A DNA stretch of 38,246 nucleotides from Gemmatimonadota bacterium (GTDB lineage: Bacteria; JAAXHH01). The DNA lies in the NCBI GenBank assembly GCA_026713285.1, contig JAPOOT010000249.1, positions 1 to 38,246 on the forward strand. The letters are read 5' to 3'. Under the pieces are notes generated by a model. That model ran no database searches and was not told the origin of the DNA. It saw only the letters and a program-made list of their open reading frames with translations. Positions 24,808-32,462 of this stretch are shown in pieces; within the stretch, counting starts at the first letter, position 1, and every line of letters starts with the position of its first letter. Position numbers and translations under genes: made by a program.

Positions 24808-25431
24808 TCATAACGCGTATTGAAAGGCGAAATGCACGCCCAGATAGGATTTCCGGTAACCTTCAGGCAGCGGCGGCAGCGGGTCGGCCGCATTCAACGC
24901 CCGCTGTGCCGCAAGGTCGAAGACCGGGTTGGAAGACGAGTGCGTAACGACGGCGCCGGTAATCCGGCCCGACCGTACCACGCGGAAATAAATGACCGTC
25001 TCGAGGTGCGTAACGCCCAGCATCCTGGGCACCGTGAAATGCTGCCGTATCTTTCTCTGCATCATGCCGAGGTAGTATGGAAACTCGAAGTTCCGCTCGT
25101 CCAGGCGGATTTCCGGGGAATCCGTCTCGAAAGACCGGGGCGTTTCCGGACCGGGATCCGGTTGTTCGGGCACCAGTCGCGGTGTCCGTTCGAGCGCCAG
25201 CGCCGCCTCCTCCTGCGGAGCGGCGGCCTCCTTCCGCGAGACGACTTCGAAGTCCTCGTCGACCAGAGGTGGACGCCGAATCGATGGCGTTTCGCCCAGC
25301 GTTACCAGGTCGACCCGGTAGACCTGCTGATCCCGGGAAGACGCCGTTGAGGGCCACCAGGTGTTCCATCCGATGAGCCCGGCGATGGCCGCGATATGCA
25401 GGATGCCTGAAGCCCAGATCATGCGTGTCAT
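24808..25431 (-). CDS. TonB/TolA-like energy transducer of the Tol system
   Basis: This inner-membrane-anchored periplasmic protein sits in the tolA position, linking the TolQR motor to TolB-Pal. Its 207 residues have one N-terminal helix (ILHIAAIAGLIGWNTWWP), a Pro/Glu-rich periplasmic stretch (for example RLVPEQPDPGPETPRS) and a TonB-type C-terminal domain: YYLGMMQRKIRQHFTVP, VIYFRVVRSGRITGAVV, SSSNPVFDLAAQRALNAADPLPPLP. It lacks the several-hundred-residue helical domain of E. coli TolA, so it is far shorter. Its ATG overlaps the tolR stop (ATGA), showing co-translation. With two TonB-dependent receptors nearby, it could in principle also serve them, but its position argues for Tol function. 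Confidence 0.88.
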   Translation of the reverse strand: MTRMIWASGILHIAAIAGLIGWNTWWPSTASSRDQQVYRVDLVTLGETPSIRRPPLVDEDFEVVSRKEAAAPQEEAALALERTPRLVPEQPDPGPETPRSFETDSPEIRLDERNFEFPYYLGMMQRKIRQHFTVPRMLGVTHLETVIYFRVVRSGRITGAVVTHSSSNPVFDLAAQRALNAADPLPPLPEGYRKSYLGVHFAFQYAL

Positions 25432-25850
25432 TGTCGTGACGGTCTCAGACTGGTCGCCAGTCCTATCTGGGTGACACCGTGCTCCTTGAGTTTATCCAGC
25501 ACGGCAATAACGGTGCCGTAGGGCACCCGTTCGTCTCCGCGGACAAACACCGGTTTATCCTGCCGCTCCTCGAATATCGCCTGGAACACCCCGTCGAACT
25601 GGCTGATCGAAAGCTCCCGGTCTTCCAGGTACAGCGAACCCTCGCTCGTCACCGTGATAACCAGTCCTTCGGCCAGATCCGGCGCGGCCGCGGTCGCCTT
25701 GGGCAGGTCCACCTGGACGCCGCTCTGGATCATCGGCGTCGTGATCATGAAGATGATCAGCAGCACGGTCATCACGTCGACCAGCGCCGTCACGTTGATT
25801 TCAGACAGGGCGCGGGGCGAACCCGCGCTATTGAAATCAAACGAGTTCAT
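25428..25850 (-). CDS. tolR: TolR/ExbD proton-channel subunit
   Basis: This subunit forms the proton-driven motor with TolQ in the inner membrane. It has 140 residues with a single N-terminal helix (ALVDVMTVLLIIFMITTPMI) holding the conserved Asp of the proton path in NVTALVDVM, then the periplasmic domain with VQVDLPKATAAAPDLAEG and VFVRGDERVPYGTVIAVLDK, typical of TolR/ExbD. The start overlaps the end of tolQ by 14 bases and its stop overlaps the next start, so tolQ, tolR and the TonB-like gene are translated together. Position upstream of tolB, cpoB and pal decides TolR rather than ExbD. Confidence 0.95.
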   Translation of the reverse strand: MNSFDFNSAGSPRALSEINVTALVDVMTVLLIIFMITTPMIQSGVQVDLPKATAAAPDLAEGLVITVTSEGSLYLEDRELSISQFDGVFQAIFEERQDKPVFVRGDERVPYGTVIAVLDKLKEHGVTQIGLATSLRPSRQ

Positions 25851-26535
25851 GGCGTCCCCGCAACTGGAGGATGTTCAAGACCGCGGTGGCCAGGTCCTCT
25901 AGCTCCAGGCCCAGATCTCTCGACCGCTGCACGAAGTAGTTGTACGCCACCATGGCCGGGATGGCCACGGCAAGGCCGGCGATCGTCGTGATCAAGGCCT
26001 CCGCGATACCGGGCGCCACGACGACGATGTTGGTGGAGCCCTTGGTACTGATGTCCAGAAAAGCGGTCATGACGCCCCACACCGTTCCGAACAGGCCGAG
26101 AAACGGGCACACGCTTCCCGCGGTGGCCAGTACGGGCAGTCTATTCTCGAACCGGGCCAGTTCCCGGTGGGCGGCCAGCCGCAGGTCGCGATAGACGGAT
26201 TCCAGCAGGTCCTGGTCGATCTCCCGGGACCGGTCAGCTTCTCCATCCCGGGGAGAGAAGGCCGACGCATGCTTCTCGTACACCTCGCGGAACACCACGG
26301 CGGCGGGACTGCAGGGCCACTTTGAAGCGGCGGTATAGACCTGGTTGTAATTGCGCTGCGACTGGAAGAAAGCAAGGAAATGCCGTGACTGCGCCTGGGC
26401 CCGTCGAAAGTACCGCCAGCGCTCCGCCATGATCGCCCATGAAACGATGGAGAAGATCAGAAGGACGACAATGACGACTTTTGCGACGGTGCCCGAATCC
26501 AGAATCAGATTCAGGATACTGACTTCGGATGACAA
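25837..26535 (-). CDS. tolQ: TolQ/ExbB proton-channel subunit
   Basis: This is the inner-membrane motor subunit of the MotA/TolQ/ExbB family. I place the start at TTG 26535 (232 residues, normal for TolQ) with AAAGGAA upstream. The frame reaches TTG 26616, but that codon lies in the -35 box of the promoter. Three helices are visible: KVVIVVLLIFSIVSWAIM (about 17-34), a second around LATAGSVCPFLGLFGTVWGV with the conserved Gly/Pro and Thr of the channel, and a third at AEALITTIAGLAVAIPAMVAYNYF. It opens the tol operon, with its own sigma-70-like promoter just after the dehydrogenase stop. The C-terminus overlaps tolR. Confidence 0.94.
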   Translation of the reverse strand: MSSEVSILNLILDSGTVAKVVIVVLLIFSIVSWAIMAERWRYFRRAQAQSRHFLAFFQSQRNYNQVYTAASKWPCSPAAVVFREVYEKHASAFSPRDGEADRSREIDQDLLESVYRDLRLAAHRELARFENRLPVLATAGSVCPFLGLFGTVWGVMTAFLDISTKGSTNIVVVAPGIAEALITTIAGLAVAIPAMVAYNYFVQRSRDLGLELEDLATAVLNILQLRGRHELV

Positions 26536-26588
26536 AGCGCGTTCATTTCCTTTCGAAAGAACTCGTGTCCCTTCCCCGGCGGCTTGAA

Positions 26589-26616
26589 AGTATGAACACG
26601 CCAGCGTGGGTGTCAA
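26589..26616 (-). promoter_or_regulatory. promoter of the tol-pal operon
   Basis: On the minus strand TTGACA (26616-26611) is followed after 16 bases by CATACT (26594-26589, four of six). The start site near 26582 gives a leader of about 45 bases to the TTG at 26535. The element lies 30 bases after the upstream gene's stop, so the operon has independent transcription. Confidence 0.65.
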
Positions 26617-26646
26617 GCATTAACGGACACTGTATCCGGCCGATCC

Positions 26647-27600
26647 CTACGTCCATATCAGCGCGACTTCAACGGCCAGGTTAGGATGGCCGTCGATCAG
26701 TTCGACTGCTTCGGCAATGCGATGCACGGGGTACACGTGGGTCAGAAGGGGACGCAGCCTGACGGCTTCGATGCCGGCCAACCTCAATCCCTTCTCCACC
26801 AGGTAGGGCGTTTCATGCGGTTGCTCGCGGCCCATGATCAGTTGGAGCGATCGTTCCGACCAATCCCCCAGATCGATGGACATCGGGTGTGTAACGGTTT
26901 TGAGGACGACGAGTTTTCCGCCCGGCCGCAGCATCGCCGCGCACTGGTTGAAAGAAGCCTCGTTGCCGGCGCATTCAAGGCATATGTCCACGCCCTGGCC
27001 ACCGGTCCTCTCCATGACGCGCCGGCGGACATCTTCCGTCGAGGCATTGATCACGGTGTCCGCCCCGGCACTCCGCGCCCGCTGCAGGCGCGTCGCGTGC
27101 AGATCAGACGCGATCACGGTCGTGGCGCCCGATAGGCGCGCGACCTGGGTGCTCAGCAACCCGGTGGTTCCCGCGCCGCTGACGAGAACCGATCTGCCTT
27201 TCACCTGCGCGCGTTCCACGCCGTTCAATACCGTGGGCATGAGGGTAGAGATGGCGCCTTCTTCAAAACTGATGCCGTTCGGCAATTTTACGATGTGGTA
27301 CGCGGGTACGCTATGGTATTCCGACAGGCCGCCTTCGGTATGGCAGGCAACGACGCGGTCGCCCTGCTTGAGCGACTTCACGCGCCCGCCGAAGGACTCG
27401 ATGATTCCCGTAAAACTCCTGCAGAAAGTCGCGGGACGGCCGTTGGCATCCGGCGCCGGATCGATGTTGATCCCTGCGGCACCCCGGTGCGGCAGAACGC
27501 ATGCCCGCGCCTTCACCAGCACTTCCAGGTCGTTGCAAGCAGGGACGGCGCTGCCGGATACCCCGGGGCTTCCATCCGAGTCCGGCGTCTGTTTCCGCAT
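26647..27600 (-). CDS. medium-chain dehydrogenase lacking zinc ligands
   Basis: This 317-residue protein resembles threonine/sorbitol-dehydrogenase-like alcohol dehydrogenases. The Rossmann half is clear: VLVSGAGTTGLLSTQVARLSG, IASDLHATRLQRARSAGAD, GVDICLECAGNEASF and GGKLVVLKTV. The N-terminal GroES-like half is unusual: the catalytic GHE motif is replaced by FCRSFTGIIE, and the four-Cys structural zinc loop after GDRVVACHTEGG is missing. Thus it is either a zinc-independent reductase or has lost the standard chemistry. The N-terminus before residue 25 matches nothing I know. The ribosome site GAAGAGG precedes the ATG. It lies between the ferredoxin-NADP reductase-like gene and tolQ. The substrate is unknown. 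Confidence 0.75.
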   Translation of the reverse strand: MRKQTPDSDGSPGVSGSAVPACNDLEVLVKARACVLPHRGAAGINIDPAPDANGRPATFCRSFTGIIESFGGRVKSLKQGDRVVACHTEGGLSEYHSVPAYHIVKLPNGISFEEGAISTLMPTVLNGVERAQVKGRSVLVSGAGTTGLLSTQVARLSGATTVIASDLHATRLQRARSAGADTVINASTEDVRRRVMERTGGQGVDICLECAGNEASFNQCAAMLRPGGKLVVLKTVTHPMSIDLGDWSERSLQLIMGREQPHETPYLVEKGLRLAGIEAVRLRPLLTHVYPVHRIAEAVELIDGHPNLAVEVALIWT

Positions 27601-27711
27601 GGCGGCCTCTTCGTTGTACGGAATGCGGACCGGCTCGTGCGAACGGAGCGATCGGCAGGACCGGCAGGCGGGTCATCTGCGCATCTCTCCGCCGACCGGT
27701 CGGGCCATGGA

Positions 27712-28644
27712 TTACCAGTATTCCTCGAAGTGTATGTTGCCCTTGTCCCTGCGATGATCCGCCTTGAAGCCACGCGCTTCGAGCAGCTCGACCATGCCGG
27801 TTGGCGAGGGATAGGACTTGTCGCCTTCCCTGGTGTATTTGGGCACGCCGATCATGTCCGGGTTTCCACAGATGTACACGTGGGTCCTTTCCGGATCCAG
27901 GACGATACCGGTCTGATCCTCCAGCTCCCCGGTCCTCACCAGGTCTTGTATATACACCTTTCGGTTGAGGTTCTGCGCTTCCCGGGTGGTGAGCGTGATG
28001 TAATGATAATTCGGATGCAGGCGCTCAAGCCGCTCGTTGGTGGCCTGGTAACCCAGGTCCCGGGCGTATCGCACGCAGACCAAAGATATGATGGCGGGTT
28101 TGTGGCCGTTACGCATCAGATCGGCTATCATGCAGTTGTGGGGCGCCTCGCCGGTGCCCGTCGCCGCAAAAATGACCTGGTCGTCCGGAGCTATGTGTTC
28201 CAGGGTGTAGTGGCCGGTCACCTTCGGCCCCATCCAGAGCCGGTCGCCCTCCTTCAGCATCCACAGTCTGGGCGTGAGCGAAGGATCCTGGCCTTCTTCG
28301 CCGTCGCGGGCCACGAGCGTAATGTAGAACTCGTAGAAATCCATGTCCGCCGGATCCAGCAATTGGCCGGGATCGTCCTCGTACATGGGAAAGGACATGG
28401 AGTAGGCGCGGCGGACGAGTTTGTTCTTGAGTTTCTCGTTTACGTCCTCGTTATGGGCCGGATCGTTGGTGGGTTCCCAGTCGCCCAGGCCGAGGGTGGT
28501 GTACTGCCCGGGTTGGTACGGCGGGAGATCTTCGTCCGGTTTCACCCGGATGATCCAGAGTTCGGGATTCAGTTCATGGATTTCGGTAAGTGTGGCGTTA
28601 TAGTGCTGCTCCCTTAAGGCTCTGATCTCTTCTGTCGTATGCAT
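27712..28644 (-). CDS. ferredoxin-NADP+ reductase-like flavoprotein
   Basis: This 310-residue FAD-dependent reductase of the ferredoxin-NADP reductase superfamily (bacterial Fpr branch) moves electrons between NADPH and ferredoxin or flavodoxin. The FAD-binding barrel has YQPGQYTTLGLG and the RRAYSMSFP motif that grips FAD; the NADP half has VIFAATGTGEAPHNCMIADL, YHYITLTTREA and THVYICGNPDMIG. The C-terminus HFEEYW with the terminal aromatic stacking on flavin is typical of Fpr. An insertion of about 30 charged residues (DWEPTNDPAHNEDVNEKLKN) precedes the FAD motif. I start at ATG 28644; an upstream TTG at 28686 has no support. Expressed upstream of the unusual dehydrogenase, it may supply reducing power for it, but that is a guess. 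Confidence 0.9.
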   Translation of the reverse strand: MHTTEEIRALREQHYNATLTEIHELNPELWIIRVKPDEDLPPYQPGQYTTLGLGDWEPTNDPAHNEDVNEKLKNKLVRRAYSMSFPMYEDDPGQLLDPADMDFYEFYITLVARDGEEGQDPSLTPRLWMLKEGDRLWMGPKVTGHYTLEHIAPDDQVIFAATGTGEAPHNCMIADLMRNGHKPAIISLVCVRYARDLGYQATNERLERLHPNYHYITLTTREAQNLNRKVYIQDLVRTGELEDQTGIVLDPERTHVYICGNPDMIGVPKYTREGDKSYPSPTGMVELLEARGFKADHRRDKGNIHFEEYW

Positions 28645-28726
28645 GTATACCTGCCGTATCTCCGCGTTCGGGCAATGGTGATTCAAAGAAGGATGGACCG
28701 ACCGCGGCCGATGCTGGAGGAGTTTC

Positions 28727-31700
28727 CTAGAAATCGGCGCCGATCGTGAAGAAGAACTGGGTATCGTTCAGCGCATTCCTAAGACGGTACGAACGCGTGC
28801 CTGGAAACTCGGACTCCAGTCCCCCGGGCACAGTGGGAAGGTTCTCGTTGTTGTACCAGGAGGGCCGTTTACCCAGGTCGAACTGACGGGCTATATCGAA
28901 CTTAAGTATCAGGAAACCCACACGGGCCCGCGCACCGATGCCGTAGGCCACGGCGACCGGACCGCCCGACAGTTCTTCCATCATGCCGGGCCCCAACCCG
29001 TTGTCCCGCATCAGCGACCCGTCGACGAAGTCTCCCACATTGGGATAGCCCGCATACTGATTGGCCTGCACGGCGCTTGTGTTCTGGTCCCACGCACTGC
29101 CTGCGTCGATGAACAACGAGCCCCGGATCTGCTGGAAGACCAGCGGCAGCGGCCACCCCATGGCCAGCACATCGACTAAAGGAAAACGGAACTCCGCGTT
29201 GACCATCGCGACCTTGCTCCCCCAGACGGACCAGTAGTTGGCGCCACGGAAATCATAGGGCCCGCCAAAGGGAAAGAGTTCCTGGTCGCGCCCCTCGCTG
29301 GCCAGTCCGAACAGACGAAAGGCAAAGGCGTACCGCTGCAACACGTTGATGTACGTTCGGTAATCGATGAAGGCGCGCGTGTACTGGAGTTCGCCGAATG
29401 TCGGGGTTATTTCGATGCGGCCCCGGGCGCCGGCGATCGGACCGGTAACGCCATAGAGCGTGTGATCGGTGACCAGGGCGGCGGTGGGCTGCACGAAATT
29501 CACGCTGCCCAGGCTCCCGCGCCGGTTCCGTCGGATGCCGAAGTAATTGAAACTCACGTCCACCAGTTCACGGGACCTGTGCACCCCCTGGATACCCAGT
29601 TCCAGGCGGCTGAACTTGCTGAAAGGCCGGCTTACGAAGAGATGCACGCCGCGATTGATCTGGGTCGTAACCTGGGTAAGGATGGGGCTCTGGTAGTTGT
29701 AGAACAGATCATAGCTGTACTGAAAAGCCGCCACGCTCCAGTTGACGCGCCGAGTCAGGTTGGTGTACTGGAGCAGCAGGTTCGCGTCCGTCAGGGAACC
29801 GAATACATTGGCTCCCACCAGAATCTTGTGATTATTCAGGATATCGCTGAAGGAAAGAAGGGAACTGCCCACCAGACCGACGTTCGTGGCGTAACCCGCA
29901 TTCCCGCCGATATAGTCGAGGCCGAAGTCGGGGGAGTACTTCTTCTTCGTGAATGTGCCGTCGATCCATGCGGTAGTATCCGGCAATTCGCCACCCGGCC
30001 CGATTCCTCTGGCGACGGGACCGAAAGGAAACTCCGGCTGCTGCAGAAGATCGGAACTTCCTGTCTCTTCCGGCTCCTCCCGCGGTGTGGTTTCATTCGT
30101 GGCGGACGTCGTATCGGGAGGTTCTGTAAGTACGGTCTGGATCGTGGTGACCTTCTCCTCGGCAACCTTCCCCTCGGTAACCTTTTCCTCGTCCTGTGCT
30201 GAAATCGACTGACTCGTCTCGGCGTCGGCATCGGAGTCCGGTGACGCGGACTCGGTACCGTCGATCGCCACTTCCGGGTCCGGCGACGTACCATCGCCGT
30301 CCTCGCCGTCGGCGGTTTCTTCCGTAGGTTCGGTCCTGAGCGGAGGGGCCAGTTGCGCTGCGTCGGGTGAGGCGCCGGGCGTCGCCGATTTTGCGTGATC
30401 GTAGGGCTCTTTCATCAGCGATACCGGATCGCTGATGGAGAACAGGTCGAATCCGCCCCAGGACAGGGAAGAAAAAACCATCCGGTCAGCCTTCTGCGCC
30501 CAGCTTATGGCGGGGCCCGCGGCCGTAACGTTGGTCACCCCGGTGAGGATGTTGGTAATCTGGTAGGTCTCGCCTGATTTCATGTCCCGAATAAAAATAT
30601 TGGAAATACCGGTGCGGTCCGATATGAAGGCGATCTTCTCGCCATCGGCGGACCATTGAGGCGAGATGCTTTTTCCGATCTGGTCAGGGATCTTTTCGAC
30701 TTCCCCCGTGGCCAGGTCGTATACCGCCAGTTGCTGATAACCGAAAGTGAGCGTCCGGAAATTGGTCACGTCGCCCCGGTCCGTGGAAAAAGCGATCTGG
30801 CTGCCGTCAGGCGACCACACGGGATCACGATCGGTGTACCGGTCCTGGGTCAGGGCGCGCAGGTTCTCTCCCGTGGCGTCTATCACGTACAGGTCCGACT
30901 GTCCGCCCTGCAGGCCGACGAAGACCAGCTGGCTGCCGTCGGGCGACCAACTCGGCGACGTGGCGCCGTCGAGATCGACCTTGATGCGCCGGACGACCTT
31001 CCTCCTCCTCACGTCCATGATATACAAGGCGTCCCGCGCCCCCACCTTGGCCGGGAAGGCGATGTACTGCTCATCGGGCGACCAGGAAATAGACGTGGAG
31101 AAAAACCGGAGGGACTCGAAATCGGCCGAGCGTTCGCCCTCGACCAGCTTGGAGATCACCTCGCCGTTGATGGCGGAGGCCAGGTAGATGTCGTTGTACA
31201 GGCTTTTATTTGAGATGAAAACCAGCTTGTCTCCACGCGGCGAAATCGCCGGGGCGAGATGTATACCCGCCCGGGATTCCCTGACGTCGGTCAGTTGCCG
31301 GGCAAAGGCCTGCGGCTTTTCGTATTCCTTGATCTGTGGCAGGTAGGTCTGGCGCACGTGCTCGTTCCATTCGTCGGAGAGCTTCTCGATATCCTTGCCG
31401 ATGGACGAACGGAAGGCTTCGTCCACGTTTCGCAGGCGGCCGACCTTGCGGAGTATCTCGCCGATCTTGCGATCTCCGTACCGGTCGCCTATGTAGGCGA
31501 AGAGCGCCTGGCCGAACCGGTAGACGCCGAAACTGTAGTCCATGGCGGGGATGGACGCCGGGAGATATCCCTGCAGCGCCGCGTCGCGCAGCCACATGTG
31601 GGTATAGGCGTCGATTCGGCCCAGGGACAGGTACTCCGCCATGCCCTCCATGAACCACAGCGGGGCGATGAAGGCCATGGGATTCAGGATGGAGACGCCG

Positions 31701-32164
31701 GGACCGGCGCCGTAGATCGCGTCACCCTGGAAGGCGTGAACGAGTTCGTGGGTGAGTACGTGCTCCAGTTCCGCGTACGATCCCGTGAAGGGCAGCAGTA
31801 TGCGGTTCTTGTTGAATTCCGTCACGCCGCCGGTGCCCTCGCTGATGAAGCCCGGCAGGACGTTGGTCTGCTGGAAATCGGTATGGGAGGCGTACAGGAT
31901 GATCGGGATCTTGTCGCTGAACCTGTGCTGCAGTATGCGGCTCAGACGGTTATAGGACCGTTCCGCCATCCGTGCGGCATCGTAGGCCGCCTCTTCCTCT
32001 CCCTGGTAGAAGTAGATTTCGAAGTGGGGCGTGGAGATGATTTCCCACTTGAAGTCGCGGTATTGGACCTTGTTCCGCCCGAAGTAATCCCCCTGGGCGA
32101 ACGCTGCCGCAGGCATGGCCAGCAGGCACAGGAACGCCAGAATAAACCGCAACCTATGTGGCAT
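28727..32164 (-). CDS. secreted fusion: HExxH metalloprotease domain, TolB propeller, outer-membrane barrel
   Basis: The product has 1145 residues from ATG 32164 (AAGGAGA before it). Order: Sec signal peptide (1-24, ending AAAFAQ); a peptidase-MA-like gluzincin domain with THELVHAFQGD (His139, Glu140, His143) and the third ligand in WFMEGMAEYLS (Glu173 or Glu177); a TolB/PD40 propeller at about 285-590 with repeated WSPDG blades (SPSWSPDGSQLVF, DPVWSPDGSQIAFST, SPQWSADGEKIAFIS); an acidic Ser/Thr/Glu/Pro linker at about 600-720; and a C-terminal Omp85/surface-antigen-type barrel with FPFGGPYDFRGANYWSV, GSLFIDAGSAWD and terminal Phe. The soluble part should sit in the periplasm and the barrel in the outer membrane. 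It has its own promoter. The domain calls are solid; the function is unknown, perhaps envelope proteolysis or export. Confidence 0.85.
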   Translation of the reverse strand: MPHRLRFILAFLCLLAMPAAAFAQGDYFGRNKVQYRDFKWEIISTPHFEIYFYQGEEEAAYDAARMAERSYNRLSRILQHRFSDKIPIILYASHTDFQQTNVLPGFISEGTGGVTEFNKNRILLPFTGSYAELEHVLTHELVHAFQGDAIYGAGPGVSILNPMAFIAPLWFMEGMAEYLSLGRIDAYTHMWLRDAALQGYLPASIPAMDYSFGVYRFGQALFAYIGDRYGDRKIGEILRKVGRLRNVDEAFRSSIGKDIEKLSDEWNEHVRQTYLPQIKEYEKPQAFARQLTDVRESRAGIHLAPAISPRGDKLVFISNKSLYNDIYLASAINGEVISKLVEGERSADFESLRFFSTSISWSPDEQYIAFPAKVGARDALYIMDVRRRKVVRRIKVDLDGATSPSWSPDGSQLVFVGLQGGQSDLYVIDATGENLRALTQDRYTDRDPVWSPDGSQIAFSTDRGDVTNFRTLTFGYQQLAVYDLATGEVEKIPDQIGKSISPQWSADGEKIAFISDRTGISNIFIRDMKSGETYQITNILTGVTNVTAAGPAISWAQKADRMVFSSLSWGGFDLFSISDPVSLMKEPYDHAKSATPGASPDAAQLAPPLRTEPTEETADGEDGDGTSPDPEVAIDGTESASPDSDADAETSQSISAQDEEKVTEGKVAEEKVTTIQTVLTEPPDTTSATNETTPREEPEETGSSDLLQQPEFPFGPVARGIGPGGELPDTTAWIDGTFTKKKYSPDFGLDYIGGNAGYATNVGLVGSSLLSFSDILNNHKILVGANVFGSLTDANLLLQYTNLTRRVNWSVAAFQYSYDLFYNYQSPILTQVTTQINRGVHLFVSRPFSKFSRLELGIQGVHRSRELVDVSFNYFGIRRNRRGSLGSVNFVQPTAALVTDHTLYGVTGPIAGARGRIEITPTFGELQYTRAFIDYRTYINVLQRYAFAFRLFGLASEGRDQELFPFGGPYDFRGANYWSVWGSKVAMVNAEFRFPLVDVLAMGWPLPLVFQQIRGSLFIDAGSAWDQNTSAVQANQYAGYPNVGDFVDGSLMRDNGLGPGMMEELSGGPVAVAYGIGARARVGFLILKFDIARQFDLGKRPSWYNNENLPTVPGGLESEFPGTRSYRLRNALNDTQFFFTIGADF

Positions 32165-32189
32165 TTTCAGTCTCCTTGACGATGGACAC

Positions 32190-32218
32190 ATCTTACGGGA
32201 ACCCGCACTTGGTGTCAA
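32190..32218 (-). promoter_or_regulatory. sigma-70 promoter of the protease-propeller-barrel gene
   Basis: On the minus strand TTGACA (32218-32213) and TAAGAT (32195-32190) are exactly 17 bases apart. The start site near 32183 gives a short leader with AAGGAGA before ATG 32164. Confidence 0.7.
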
Positions 32219-32275
32219 GCCAATATTGGACCTCCGGGAACCGTTCGGCGTAGCGGAACAAGCCCGCCCTGGACA

Positions 32276-32316
32276 AGTCCATACTCGATTGCACCAAAGT
32301 CCATACTCGATTGCAC
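32276..32316. repeat. 19-bp direct repeat at 22-bp spacing upstream of a promoter
   Basis: AGTCCATACTCGATTGCAC occurs perfectly at 32276-32294 and 32298-32316. The period of 22 bases (about two helical turns) and position 58-98 bases upstream of the -35 box suggest activator binding sites. The rest of the 298-base gap 32165-32462 shows no coding signal. Confidence 0.85.
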
Positions 32317-32462
32317 GAAAAACCGCACACAAAGTTTCGATTTTATGCACGCGACCGGTTCCCGCACCGTGCGGAACGGCAATGAGCGGGCGCCGGAAGC
32401 GTCCGCCGTCATATTCAGCTGTCCGTATTCAAAGGGTTGACAACCCGCTCGGAGGGGATCTT

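Noticed and set aside
26536..26616. N-terminal extension of TolQ starting at TTG 26616
   Set aside because: It would begin inside the -35 box of a good promoter and make TolQ too long.
32165..32350. N-terminal extension of the 1145-residue fusion protein to 32350
   Set aside because: It precedes the signal peptide, spans the promoter and direct repeats, and has no ribosome site.
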